Shown: in pieces, positions 30,001-37,984 of the stretch
Position numbering within the stretch: position 1 is the first letter of the stretch
How the letters are laid out: the number at the start of each line of letters is the position of its first letter
DNA from: Rhodopseudomonas palustris JSC-3b
GTDB taxonomy: Bacteria; Pseudomonadota; Alphaproteobacteria; Rhizobiales; Xanthobacteraceae
Direction: 5' to 3'
DNA length: 64,000 bases
Assembly: GCA_000504425.1 (NCBI GenBank)
Contig: KI632513.1
Span: 2,750,069-2,814,068 of the forward strand
Program-made: the position numbers and the translations under genes
The notes under the pieces: model-generated
Told to the model about the DNA's origin: nothing
Database searches by the model: none
What the model saw: only the letters and a program-made list of their open reading frames with translations

Positions 30001-32010
30001 CACATAGAACTTGATCTTCTTGTCGCGGATGGTCTGCCGCGCCTTGGCCGGCAGGTCACGCCACACTTCGAGCGGCGACAGGTTCGACTGCAGGATGAAA
30101 GTGCCGCCGGCGACCAGGCCGCGCAGCGGGTTGGCGTGCACGAACACCTTGTGGTCCGGCGAGATCACGATCTCGACGTCTTCCAGATCGGCGTTGGTGA
30201 TCTTCACCGGCTCCGGCGACAGGGTGATGTAGTAGTTGGTCGGCGCGCCGCTCTTTTCCGAGCCGTATTTCGGCGCGGACTTCGAGCGCATGTCGAGCAC
30301 GCCGGCCAGAATGTCGGTGAGCAGCTTGCCCGAGGCGATGGTGCCGTAGCCGCCGATCGAGTGGAAGCGGATGCGGAACGCCGAGGGCGGCAGCAGCTGC
30401 GGGTTCGGGCCGGTTTCCAGCGCCATCAGCTGGGTTTCCGGATAGGCCGCCTTCAGGCGATCCTGCAGCGCCGCCATGCGCGGCGACGGATTCTTCGAGA
30501 AGAACTGCGTGCCGAGATAGACGAACGGCGCGCTCTTTTCCTTCTCCATGTTCTCGAAGCAGGCGATCATGTCGCGCGGCTGCAGGTCGTGCGCGCCGAG
30601 ACCGAAGATCGCGGTGGTGATCTTCGGCAGCTTGTCGATCGCCGGGATGCCAGCGTGACGAACACCGACGTCGCCGTTTTCACGCGCCTTGCACAGCGCC
30701 TGGGTGACGAGCGTGGTGAGCGCGGTGACTTCCGAACGCTCCAGCACGGTGACCGACTTCTTGCCGGCCAGCGCCGCGACCAGTTCGGCCTCGGGGAACG
30801 GCTGCAGCATCTTGATCGAGATCACGCCGACCTTTTTGCCCTGGCCGCGCAGATAGGCGGCGACCGCCTCGGCGTCGTCGGTGACCGAGCCGAGACCGAC
30901 CACCACGTGCTCGGCGTCGTCGGCCATGAAGCTCATCACCGGCTGATATTCACGGCCGGTCAGCGCTGCGTATTCACGCATCGCTTCCTTGACGAAGTTC
31001 GGCACCGCGCTGACGAAGTGGGTGCGGTGATCGACCGCGCCGGCCTGGAAGTCCGGCTGGTTCTGCACGCCGCCGGTCAGACCCGGATTGTCGACGTCAA
31101 CCAGCGCCGGCACCAGCTGGCGGGTGCCCTTCTCCGGCGCGTTGATCCACTGACGCTTCCACTGCGCATGCAGTTCTTCCGGCACGTATTCCAGCGAGCC
31201 GGCGATCAGCTTGCCTTCGGAATCGGTCTCGACGGTGTCAGCGCGGCCGTCCAGATAAGCGATCAGCTTTTCCAGGTCGGAGGCGATGAAGTCGGCCTTG
31301 TGGCGGGCGAGGTACTGCTTGAGCTGGAACACGCGGCCCTTGGCGCCGTACAGCATTTCCTGCGCCACGGTCGGGCACTTGATGCGGCCGGCCGGGTCGC
31401 CGAGGAATTCGCGCAGCAGCTCGGGCTCCGGCATCAGGGCTTCGCTGAGCATGTGCGAGGTGGCGAAGCCGTCCATCGCGTTGGCGACCGGAATCAGCGA
31501 CATCGCGCTGACCTTGTAGGAGATCGCGGCGAGGTCAGCGGCTTCCTGCGGATTGGAGCCGAACAGGATGGTGTAGCCGGACGGCAGCAGCGCATAGACG
31601 TCGTCATGGCCGGCCATCACGTTCAGCGAGTGCTTGGACACCACGCGCGCGGCCACCTGCAGCACAAAGCCGCCGACCTTCTTGCCGACCGTGACGTAAT
31701 GCGATTCCAGGCCGTACAGAATGCCCTGGCTCGACGAGGCGTTGGAAACAAACTTGCCACCCGTCAGCGCCGCACCGAGCGCGCCGGACTGGGCCGAATG
31801 CTCACCTTCCGGCTCGAAGAAGAACGGATGCTTGCCCCAGACGTTGCAGCCGCCGGACGAACGGAACGCCTCATAGATTTCAGAAATTTCCGTCGAGGGG
31901 GTGATCGGGTAGCCGATGACGCCACCGCAGACATGCCCCATCACTTGGGCGACGGCACCGTTGCCGTGAATGACGGAGGGAATGCCAGGATATTTTGCGT
32001 TCATTGTCAT
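27022..32010 (-). CDS. Extended pyruvate (2-oxoacid):ferredoxin oxidoreductase with C-terminal ferredoxin domain
   Basis: This single-chain PFOR interconverts pyruvate + CoA with acetyl-CoA + CO2 through TPP and Fe-S clusters. Domains in order: pyrimidine-type domain (Y-P-I-T-P-S-T-E near residue 32); gamma domain (S-I-G-G-Y-G-T near 550); two-cluster ferredoxin domain (C-T-G-C-L-E-C near 846 and 980); TPP domain with G-A-C-R-G-C-G-E, G-D-G-A-T-Y near 1233 and N-T-G-A-Y-S-N-T-G-G-Q. At 1662 residues it is about 450 longer than typical NifJ (about 1170-1200). The extra length includes a long spacer between the two ferredoxin motifs and a tail. The tail has a probable coiled coil, an Ala/Pro linker (near 1560) and a C-T-N-C-K-S-C motif near 1599 with a late Cys. 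The downstream fusion reductase overlaps it. The gene symbol nifJ would fit the core only. Confidence 0.92.
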   Translation of the reverse strand: MTMNAKYPGIPSVIHGNGAVAQVMGHVCGGVIGYPITPSTEISEIYEAFRSSGGCNVWGKHPFFFEPEGEHSAQSGALGAALTGGKFVSNASSSQGILYGLESHYVTVGKKVGGFVLQVAARVVSKHSLNVMAGHDDVYALLPSGYTILFGSNPQEAADLAAISYKVSAMSLIPVANAMDGFATSHMLSEALMPEPELLREFLGDPAGRIKCPTVAQEMLYGAKGRVFQLKQYLARHKADFIASDLEKLIAYLDGRADTVETDSEGKLIAGSLEYVPEELHAQWKRQWINAPEKGTRQLVPALVDVDNPGLTGGVQNQPDFQAGAVDHRTHFVSAVPNFVKEAMREYAALTGREYQPVMSFMADDAEHVVVGLGSVTDDAEAVAAYLRGQGKKVGVISIKMLQPFPEAELVAALAGKKSVTVLERSEVTALTTLVTQALCKARENGDVGVRHAGIPAIDKLPKITTAIFGLGAHDLQPRDMIACFENMEKEKSAPFVYLGTQFFSKNPSPRMAALQDRLKAAYPETQLMALETGPNPQLLPPSAFRIRFHSIGGYGTIASGKLLTDILAGVLDMRSKSAPKYGSEKSGAPTNYYITLSPEPVKITNADLEDVEIVISPDHKVFVHANPLRGLVAGGTFILQSNLSPLEVWRDLPAKARQTIRDKKIKFYVIDAFAVAKRHAPTAELETRMMGIAFIGAVCGHVDRVVADASRDAMLTKIRQQISKKFGSKGGDIVEGNMAVIREGSEATQQVNYDAPEFAEAEVQAAPKAKRDVSISASMCRVAGPAQASGIFDPQYYDDVLAGPFRDGTIADAPVLPGIGMFMPAGSAAMKDKGLFRRNVPEFNPDQCTGCLECALVCPDAAIPNGVHDIHELLASAIKQLDIAPAQRDALSAHVHALSEAVREMYRAGKDDKPFHEIVAQAAEAIDTDNATLKRNFGKLAAALSVFPVARTRPYFDAAEKNQPGSGGLYSVNVDPWKCTGCLECVDVCGPGALVEREQDEALLDQLQGRFEFFSRTANTPARFVDGATKPDGETKRLILDRANYYATTGGHGACRGCGEVTAIRLVTATNHALHDKRRKDHVRELESLIEKLSAKRDSVTDAARRERIERTMKTLEKRLYLFESGPTGNGPSGMVIANATGCSSVYASTFPFNPYTDPWVNSLFQDTPAVAKGIFEGLIAQASDDFRALRVAKLELGDAYEPSKHDGYFRYFGWNQFSPEERALVPTVLSMGGDGATYDIGFGALSRLLSTSTPIKVVVLNTGAYSNTGGQTSTASLTGQDSDLSRFGIANTGKQESRKELGLIASFHPNVFVIQTSTALQGHFMKNVLEFLTYTDSPAVLDVYTPCQAEHGIGDAVANRQARKAVESRMNPVFVHDPRKGSKLNNWFSLDGNPEPDQDWATQSIEYVDDNGATQLLKTPVTPADFAYTEVRFRKQFKPLKADADGVPVADYVALDADARAGKTPFIYATDGDKKLIKLSVGAAVIKLVEERRRYWRTLQYLGGYDIRVLDESHRAELESLQHQYEESVKARESSLDQIARGMSELAASSNAPAAGGFAGLMAGLAPAPAAAAATNGAKPANGSAAPVNIEESDLDKCTNCKSCYQDVPEVFELTKIVVGGASKDVAHVIPGVFSKIKVTPELSAKLSRAAANCDAEIIR

Positions 32011-32228
32011 GCGTCCATCTCTGCAATGCTGCGGGTCGCATCCGCCGCCGCTGGCGAACGAAAAGCGCTTCCCCTGCCGCGACCACTTCTGCGAGCGATC
32101 CGGCTAACCGAACTCAAGTTTCAGATTTGACTGTCTTTGCGCGAGCCAGCCTGTTTATGTCGTGCGACGTTTGCGGCCGCCTGCTCCGGGCCGTGCGGGG
32201 TCCGTAGCACGGCCCCTATAGCGTCTAT

Positions 32229-32242
32229 TTGACGCGCATCAA
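32229..32242. promoter_or_regulatory. FixK/FNR-type box
   Basis: TTGACGCGCATCAA matches TTGA-N6-TCAA perfectly. It lies 219 bases upstream of the PFOR start and 239 bases upstream of modE, so either direction is possible. In this group FixK, FnrL or AadR proteins bind such boxes under low oxygen. No clean -10 element is obvious at the class II spacing on either strand. Confidence 0.6.
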
Positions 32243-32265
32243 ATGAGAATCCCGCAGCATTTTAG

Positions 32266-32324
32266 CGCAACAAAGTTGCGTGATCGGCGCAATTTCGCAT
32301 TGCGGCATCAAAATGTCGCATTGC
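32266..32324. promoter_or_regulatory. Inverted repeat plus helically phased direct repeats
   Basis: CGCAAC-aaa-GTTGCG (32266-32280) is a perfect inverted repeat. TCGCATTGC occurs at 32295-32303 and 32316-32324, exactly 21 bases apart, which is two helical turns. These could be binding sites for an unidentified regulator of the divergent operons. Confidence 0.45.
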
Positions 32325-32437
32325 AACACATTCGCGTCAGGATAGGCACGGACATGCGGGGCATTTTTCATATGTCTTTCATAATGTTACCGCGGCCATG
32401 ATGCAGCGCGGACTGCCGATTGCGACATCCCCGACCT

Positions 32438-32462
32438 CGTTATATAGACAAACTATATCACG
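32438..32462. promoter_or_regulatory. Mo-box (ModE operator)
   Basis: CGTTATATA-N7-TATATCACG is a near-perfect dyad matching the ModE-binding consensus (CGnTATATA ... TATATAnCG). It lies 18 bases upstream of the modE start, so molybdate-bound ModE should repress its own operon. Confidence 0.85.
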
Positions 32463-32480
32463 GGAGTCGGGAGCTGGGGT

Positions 32481-33272
32481 TTGTCGATCGAAGCCAGCAT
32501 TACCCTAAAGACTAAGAACGTCGCGGCGGTGGGCCGCGATCGAATCCGACTTTTGCAGGCGGTCGCGCGCGAAGGCAGCATCGCCGCCGGCGCCCGGAGC
32601 GCCGGATTGACCTATAAAGCCGCCTGGGACGCGCTCGACGCGATGACCAATCTGTTCGGGCAGCCGCTGCTGGAGCGGCGCACCGGCGGTAAATCGGGCG
32701 GCGGCGCCCGTCTCACCCCGACCGGACTGCGGGTGATCGAAGCTTTCAACCGGCTGGAAGCGGAAATGGCGCGGGTGATCCGCGCGCTCGAGCCGGAGCT
32801 GGCCGGCAGCGGCATCACCCCCAGCAATCTCGTCTCGGGATATTTTATGAAAACCAGCGCTCGCAATGCCTTGCGCGGCACCATCACCGCGATCGCCGCC
32901 GACACGCTCAATGCCGAAGTCGCGGTGACTGTGGCCGAGAGCACCACCATCTATGCGCTGGTCACCAGCGAGAGCATCGACAATCTCGGCCTGTGCGTCG
33001 GCCGCGAGGTGATCGTGCTGATCAAGGCGCCGTTCGTGGTGATCGCGCCCGGCCGCGAGCCGCCCAAAATCTCGGCACGCAATTGCGTGCAGGGCACGGT
33101 GCGCCGCTGCGACGTGTCCGGCGTCAATGCCGAGGTGGTGCTCGACATCGGCGGCGACAAGACGCTGGCGGCCTCGATCACCGCCTCCAGCGCCAAGAAC
33201 ATGGAGCTGTCATCCGGCTCCCCGGCCTGTGCGGTGTTCGACGCCGCCCATGTGCTGCTCGCGATCGATTGA
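32481..33272 (+). CDS. modE: Molybdate-responsive regulator ModE
   Basis: This 263-residue protein has an N-terminal winged helix (about 18-105; L-T-Y-K-A-A-W-D recognition region) and two tandem MOP domains (about 124-190 and 196-262). The MOP domains begin S-A-R-N-A-L-R-G-T and S-A-R-N-C-V-Q-G-T. The molybdate-bound dimer represses high-affinity uptake genes. The start is a TTG behind ggag; no in-frame ATG precedes the DNA-binding domain. The Mo-box just upstream indicates autoregulation. A gap of about 200 bases precedes modA with no second Mo-box, so the mod genes probably form one operon. Confidence 0.93.
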   Translation: MSIEASITLKTKNVAAVGRDRIRLLQAVAREGSIAAGARSAGLTYKAAWDALDAMTNLFGQPLLERRTGGKSGGGARLTPTGLRVIEAFNRLEAEMARVIRALEPELAGSGITPSNLVSGYFMKTSARNALRGTITAIAADTLNAEVAVTVAESTTIYALVTSESIDNLGLCVGREVIVLIKAPFVVIAPGREPPKISARNCVQGTVRRCDVSGVNAEVVLDIGGDKTLAASITASSAKNMELSSGSPACAVFDAAHVLLAID

Positions 33273-33474
33273 CGCCATGACCCAGCCCCACCCGCCATCA
33301 TCGCAAGCCGGGAGCCGGGGCAGCCCATCGTTCAGCCATCTGCGACACCGGCCGGCCTTCGGCCCGGCTTTAGCCTGGCTCGGGCCAGCGCTGGCCCGCG
33401 TCTTGCCCTCATCTTGCCCTCGCCATTCCGCCCGGAATTACCCCTCGACCAAGCATGACCAACAGGAGAGACCC

Positions 33475-34245
33475 TTGAAGTTCATCATGCCCCTCAAGCT
33501 GGCGCTGCTCGGCGCCGCCGTTGCCTGCATCACCAGCTCCCAGGCGTTGGCCGACAGCGCCAATATCGCGGTTGCTGCCAATTTCACCGAGCCGGCCAAG
33601 GAGATTGCCGCCGCGTTCAAGGCCAAGACCGGCCATGAGGCAGTGCTGTCATTCGGCTCGAGCGGCCAGTTCTTCACCCAGATCAGCCAGGACGCGCCGT
33701 TCCAGGTGTTCCTGTCGGCGGACTCCGCGCGCCCGAAGAAGCTGGTGGAAGACGGGCTGGCGGTAAAGGACAGCCGCTTCACCTATGCGGTCGGCAAGCT
33801 GGTGCTGTGGAGCAAGGAGCCCGGCCTGGTGAAGGGCGAGCAGACCCTCAAGGACGGCAAATTCGCCAAGCTGTCGATCTGCAATCCGGTCGCCGCCCCC
33901 TATGGCGCCGCCGCGGTCGAAGCGATGCAGACGCTGCGGGTCTATGACGAGCTGAAGCCGAAATTCGTGGAAGGCGCCAACATCTCGCAGGCATTCCAGT
34001 TCGTGCAGACCGGCAATGCCGAGATCGGCTTTGTGGCGCTGTCGCAGGTGATCAACGACAAGGACGGTTCGCGCTGGATGGTGCCGCAAAACCTGTACTC
34101 GCCGATCACCCAGGACGCGGTGCTGCTCAAGAAGGGTGAAAACGACGAAGCCGCCAAGGCGTTCTTTGAATTCCTGAAGGGGCCGGAGTCGCGCGCGATC
34201 ATCGAAAAGTTCGGCTACGAAGTCCCGCCCGCCAAGGCGAGCTGA
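33475..34245 (+). CDS. modA: Molybdate ABC transporter, periplasmic binding protein ModA
   Basis: This 256-residue protein has a Sec signal peptide (K-L-A-L-L-G-A-A-V-A-C with cleavage after Q-A-L-A). The mature N-terminus I-A-V-A-A-N-F-T-E-P and the segment F-G-S-S-G-Q contact molybdate in ModA proteins. The late segment A-E-I-G-F-V-A-L-S-Q is also conserved. The TTG at 33475 lies six bases after ggag and is preferred; an in-frame ATG four codons on (33487) has poor spacing. It feeds ModB/ModC. Confidence 0.92.
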   Translation: MKFIMPLKLALLGAAVACITSSQALADSANIAVAANFTEPAKEIAAAFKAKTGHEAVLSFGSSGQFFTQISQDAPFQVFLSADSARPKKLVEDGLAVKDSRFTYAVGKLVLWSKEPGLVKGEQTLKDGKFAKLSICNPVAAPYGAAAVEAMQTLRVYDELKPKFVEGANISQAFQFVQTGNAEIGFVALSQVINDKDGSRWMVPQNLYSPITQDAVLLKKGENDEAAKAFFEFLKGPESRAIIEKFGYEVPPAKAS

Positions 34246-34271
34246 GCGCCGAGCAACGCAACCACCCAACC

Positions 34272-34356
34272 CGGTCATTGCGAGCGAAGCGAAGCAATCC
34301 AGGCTCCAACATTGAAATCCTGGATTGCTTCGTCGCTTCGCTCCTCGCAATGACGG
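34272..34356. repeat. Family A palindromic element, copy 4, inside the mod operon
   Basis: A nearly symmetrical copy (GTCATTGCGAGCGAAGCGAA ... CGCTCCTCGCAATGACGG) sits between modA and modB, 12 bases before the modB start. Confidence 0.88.
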
Positions 34357-34368
34357 TGGAATTATCTA

Positions 34369-35055
34369 ATGGCAGGCCTTCCCCCCGATATCTGGCAGCC
34401 GGTCCGGCTCACGGTCGAGCTGGCGGCGATGACCACCCTGATCCTGCTGATCGTCGGCACGCCGATCGCCTGGTGGCTGGCGCGCTCCAAAGCCTGGTGG
34501 AAGGAAGGCGTTGCCGCGGTGGTGGCGCTGCCGCTGGTGCTGCCGCCGACCGTGCTCGGCTTCTATCTGCTGGTGCTGCTCGGGCCGGACGGCCCTGGCG
34601 GCGCGCTCGCCGGTCTGTGGGGCGGCCGCACGCTGGCCTTCACCTTCGAGGGCCTGGTGATCGGCTCGGTGGTGTATTCGATGCCATTCGTGGTGCAGCC
34701 GATCCGCAATGCTTTTGACGCGATCGGCGACCGGCCGCTCGAGGTCGCCGCCACGCTGCGCGCCTCGCCGCTGAAAGCGTTTTGGACGGTGGCGGTGCCG
34801 CTGGCGCGGCCGGGCTTTCTGTCCGGCGCGGTCTTGGGCTTTGCTCACACCGTCGGCGAATTCGGCATCGTGCTGATGATCGGTGGCAACATTCCCGGCA
34901 CCACCAAGGTGCTGTCGGTCGCGATCTACGATTATGTCGAGACCTCGCAATGGCGTGAGGCCAATATCCTGGCCGCGGGCATGGCCGCCTTCGCCTTTGT
35001 GGTGATCCTGACCATGATGATGCTGGAAAAACGCACCGCGCGGATCAAAGGATGA
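34369..35055 (+). CDS. modB: Molybdate ABC transporter permease ModB
   Basis: This 228-residue membrane protein has five to six helices and the EAA-type loop around residue 125 ([10 protein letters not shown]) that docks on the ATPase. [12 protein letters not shown] is diagnostic of ModB. The ATG overlaps nothing upstream but a palindromic element abuts it. The stop overlaps modC by ATGA. Confidence 0.93.
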   Translation: MAGLPPDIWQPVRLTVELAAMTTLILLIVGTPIAWWLARSKAWWKEGVAAVVALPLVLPPTVLGFYLLVLLGPDGPGGALAGLWGGRTLAFTFEGLVIGSVVYSMPFVVQPIRNAFDAIGDRPLEVAATLRASPLKAFWTVAVPLARPGFLSGAVLGFAHTVGEFGIVLMIGGNIPGTTKVLSVAIYDYVETSQWREANILAAGMAAFAFVVILTMMMLEKRTARIKG

Positions 35056-36200
35056 GAGACCTCGCCAACTCGATCAACGCGCAGTTTCGCGGCCAGTTGG
35101 GCCGCTTCCGGCTCGACGCTGCGTTCACCGTGCCGGCGACCGGCATCACCGGGCTGTTCGGCCCGTCCGGCTGCGGCAAATCCACGGTGCTGCGCTGTAT
35201 CGCCGGGCTGCAGCAACTGCCCGGCAGCCGGTTCTCGATCGCGGGCGACACCTGGCAGGACGAAAGCCTGTTTCGCAAGGCGCATCAGCGCCCGATCGGC
35301 TATGTGTTTCAGGAAGCCAGCCTGTTTCAGCATCTGTCGGTGAAGGGCAATCTTTTGTACGGCGCGCCGCGCCAACCGGCCGGACAGTCTGCGAGCCAGA
35401 GCATCGGCTTTGACGAGGTGCTGGAGCTGCTTGGCCTTGTGCCGCTGCTCGATCGCTCGCCGCGCCATTTGTCCGGCGGCGAACGGCAGCGGGTCGCGAT
35501 CGGCCGCGCGCTGCTGTCGCAGCCCAAGCTGCTGCTGATGGACGAGCCGCTGTCGGCGCTCGACCGGCTGACCAAGGATGACATCCTGCCGTTTCTGGAA
35601 CGGCTGCATGAGCGGCTGTCGCTGCCGGTGATCTATGTCAGCCATGACATCACCGAAATCGAGCGGCTCGCCGATCATCTGGTGCTGATGCGCGCCGGCG
35701 CGGTGATCGCCTCCGGGCCGCTCACCAAATTGCAGAGCGACCCGACGCTGCCGCTCGCCGCCTCGCGCGATGCCGCCGTCAATTTCGACGCGATCGTGCA
35801 GCGCTATGACAGCGACTACGGGTTGGTGACGTTGCAGCTCGAAGGCGCTGAACTGCTGGTGCCGGCGCCGCCGGTTGCGGCCGGTGAGCGGCGCAGGGTG
35901 CGCATTGCCGCGGGCGATGTCAGCCTGGCGCGCCAACAGCCGCAGCAATCCACCATCCTGAACGCGCTGCCGACCCGGATCGTGTCGGCGACGCCGCTCA
36001 ACGCCAGCGAGATGGTGGTGGTGCTGGCGCTCGGCAGCGGCGGCGATGGCGCGCGGCTGCTGGCGCGCGTCACCCGGCGCTCATGGGATCAATTGCAGCT
36101 CGCCACCGGCCAGCAGGTGATTGCCCAGGTCAAGGGCGTGGCGCTGGCGCCCGGCCGCGGCCAGACTGTGCGGAGCGTCAGCCGGCTGCCTCCAGCCTGA
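35052..36200 (+). CDS. modC: Molybdate ABC transporter ATP-binding protein ModC
   Basis: This 382-residue ATPase has Walker [10 protein letters not shown] (37-45), signature L-S-G-G-E-R-Q-R-V, Walker [13 protein letters not shown] and a switch His in Y-V-S-H-D. Residues from about 300 form a C-terminal TOBE/MOP domain, which lets ModC sense molybdate. Length is near the family norm of about 355. It ends the operon. Confidence 0.94.
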   Translation: MRDLANSINAQFRGQLGRFRLDAAFTVPATGITGLFGPSGCGKSTVLRCIAGLQQLPGSRFSIAGDTWQDESLFRKAHQRPIGYVFQEASLFQHLSVKGNLLYGAPRQPAGQSASQSIGFDEVLELLGLVPLLDRSPRHLSGGERQRVAIGRALLSQPKLLLMDEPLSALDRLTKDDILPFLERLHERLSLPVIYVSHDITEIERLADHLVLMRAGAVIASGPLTKLQSDPTLPLAASRDAAVNFDAIVQRYDSDYGLVTLQLEGAELLVPAPPVAAGERRRVRIAAGDVSLARQQPQQSTILNALPTRIVSATPLNASEMVVVLALGSGGDGARLLARVTRRSWDQLQLATGQQVIAQVKGVALAPGRGQTVRSVSRLPPA

Positions 36201-36240
36201 TGCGCAGCTGTCTTGGTGAGCCGGCAATCCGGCCTGACGC

Positions 36241-37146
36241 TCAGCCGAATGATCGCGTCACCGGATAGCTGAGACCGGCGCGCGCTGCGAGCCGCTCAAT
36301 ATCGCGCCGGGACTGCAGCACCGCAAAGCCGTTACAGGCACTGTCGGCACTGACCGCATCCAGCAGCCAGTGGCGCACCGCGAGCGGATCGGCTCGGCCT
36401 TGCGTGGCCAATTGCCGGCTGAGCAGCACCCCGGCGAGACCGCAGGCCAGCGCCGCAGCACTGCACGCACCGCTGCGCCGCGCCACCCGACCCTCGAGCG
36501 CGGCGCCGAAAATCCGGCTGCCCGGCACGGCCACCCCGCAGGTGCAGCCGATCGAGCGCGCGGCGCTGGTGGCACGCAGCGCCAGTTGCTCCACCGCCCG
36601 CACAGCCAGCACCGGCGCGGCCGCCGCGGCATGCAGCAACTCCGCGCAGCCTCTGGCCCCTGCCACCGTGATAATCAGCACATTGCGGCGCAGACACAGC
36701 GCCAGCGCCTTGGCGAGCAGCGCGTCGCCCTCGGCAGAGGCAGCAAAGCTGCCGCCGCCAACGTGAATGAGCTGCGCGCCATGATCGACCGCCACCATGA
36801 TGGCACGCGCCAGCCGCTGCGTCGTACACACCTGGCCATCGGCAAAAATCGGCACCAGCAAGCCGCGGCACAGCGGCGCCTGGCCTTCAACAGCACTGCA
36901 AGGTTGTCCGAAAATCACGCTGGCGGTGTGCGAGCCCTGCGCCATGGTGCGATCATTGCCCGCTAGCGCGGTCGAAAATTCACCGACCGGCGTCAGCCGC
37001 GCGCCGCGAAAACATTCATGGGTGCGGTCCACCGGACCATCCAGCACGGCGATCGTGATCCGCGGGTCGCCGCCGCCAAGACTGTACAGCAGGTCATTTT
37101 GAAATGCCGACCTTGGCAGAAACGCAGACTCGGCAGTGCCCGACAT
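36241..37146 (-). CDS. PatA-like subtilisin-fold protein with degraded active site
   Basis: This 301-residue protein resembles the S8 protease domain of cyanobactin maturation enzymes: A-V-L-D-G-P-V-D with Asp36 and Q-G-S-H-T-A-S-V-I-F-G-Q with His73. The nucleophile region, normally R-S-G-T-S-F-A, reads R-S-G-A-C-S-A, so the serine position is C228. The oxyanion Asn, normally in A-G-N-D-G, is replaced (A-G-A-R-G, A164). Only Asp and His remain, so it is probably inactive, or a Cys-dependent variant. No signal peptide, precursor peptide, cyclodehydratase or YcaO gene is adjacent. ATG 37146 is used; the preceding codon is TTG. Confidence 0.8.
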   Translation of the reverse strand: MSGTAESAFLPRSAFQNDLLYSLGGGDPRITIAVLDGPVDRTHECFRGARLTPVGEFSTALAGNDRTMAQGSHTASVIFGQPCSAVEGQAPLCRGLLVPIFADGQVCTTQRLARAIMVAVDHGAQLIHVGGGSFAASAEGDALLAKALALCLRRNVLIITVAGARGCAELLHAAAAAPVLAVRAVEQLALRATSAARSIGCTCGVAVPGSRIFGAALEGRVARRSGACSAAALACGLAGVLLSRQLATQGRADPLAVRHWLLDAVSADSACNGFAVLQSRRDIERLAARAGLSYPVTRSFG

Positions 37147-37318
37147 CAACCCTCATCCTCAAACACGCGGCGCTGACGATTTGCGGCACCCCGTATTAGT
37201 CGTTCCCGGTTCGATTTGGTTTTGGGAAATCGACTGCGGATGAGAAACTTTTTGTTAAGACTAACTGGGCACCGCCCGGCTATCGCATAAGGCGTGCCGA
37301 ATTGATGTGCAAAATAGA

Positions 37319-37984
37319 TCAGATTGCAGCAGCAACCTGATGCAAGCCGATAATGCGCGCCAGCGAGCGCACTTCCTGCTTCTGATCCTCGCGCAACTGG
37401 AATAGCAGCGGCATCGCCGCCGACTTAAGCTGTTGCACTTCCTCGCTATCAGGATCGATCGCCGGTGCGCCACCCTTCGGATTGGCCATCTGCGTGGCGT
37501 GCAATTTGCGCGCGATCGCGCGCAGCGCCTGCTCGACCGACGGCCAGTAATAGGCTTGCGATGATGAGAGATTGAGCCGAGACTTGATCGCAGCGATCTG
37601 TGAATCGCTGAGCAGTGCATAAGTTTTTTGCGCCGCTGGCTTGCTGGCGGCTTTCGGCTTGGCATCCGGTACCGGCACCATTGCGGCGGCGGCCGCTTCA
37701 ATCGGCTTCGGCAGCACCACCGGCGTCTCGGCCGCAAAAGCCTGACGCAGCGGCACTTCAGCCGGCACCGCGGCCAGCGCCGCAGCCGATTCAGAAGCGG
37801 TGGTGGCAATCGTCATCACCGCGAGCCGGTCGGTCTTGGCGGTGCGATTGGCAATCGGGTGGTGATCAGCGGCCTCGGTGCTGGCGACATCGCCGGCACC
37901 GACATTGCGAGTCACGATGCTCAGCGCGGCTGCGCTGACGATGAGCGTGCAACCCAGCGCCAGCAGGGCAATGGTTCGTGTCAC
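37319..37984 (-). CDS. Hypothetical exported protein, Spy/CpxP-like C-terminal helices
   Basis: This 221-residue protein starts with an uncleaved or cleaved signal (T-R-T-I-A-L-L-A-L-G-C-T-L-I-V). An Ala/Pro-rich spacer to about residue 120 follows. A helical domain then contains L-S-D-S-Q-I-A-A-I-K and Y-Y-W-P-S-V-E-Q-A-L-R, similar to the LTxxQ-type repeats of Spy/CpxP-like periplasmic proteins. That similarity is weak. The GTG start at 37984 has aagggag seven bases upstream; an upstream in-frame start has none. Function unknown. Confidence 0.7.
   Translation of the reverse strand: MTRTIALLALGCTLIVSAAALSIVTRNVGAGDVASTEAADHHPIANRTAKTDRLAVMTIATTASESAAALAAVPAEVPLRQAFAAETPVVLPKPIEAAAAAMVPVPDAKPKAASKPAAQKTYALLSDSQIAAIKSRLNLSSSQAYYWPSVEQALRAIARKLHATQMANPKGGAPAIDPDSEEVQQLKSAAMPLLFQLREDQKQEVRSLARIIGLHQVAAAI

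Larger units (their letters stand above)
32011..32480. other. Divergent regulatory region between PFOR and modE
   Basis: 470 bases without a gene. It holds a FixK/FNR-type box, an inverted repeat with phased direct repeats, and the Mo-box, listed separately. The centre is AT-richer than its surroundings. Confidence 0.7.

Noticed and set aside
26950-32130. 1726-codon open frame on the plus strand opposite PFOR
   Set aside because: It mirrors the PFOR gene in antisense. Its product is Arg/Ala/His/Gln-rich with no domain, as expected of a shadow frame in GC-rich DNA.
36241-37984. RiPP biosynthesis cluster suggested by the PatA-like protein
   Set aside because: No precursor peptide, cyclodehydratase, YcaO or transporter nearby, and the protease active site is degraded.
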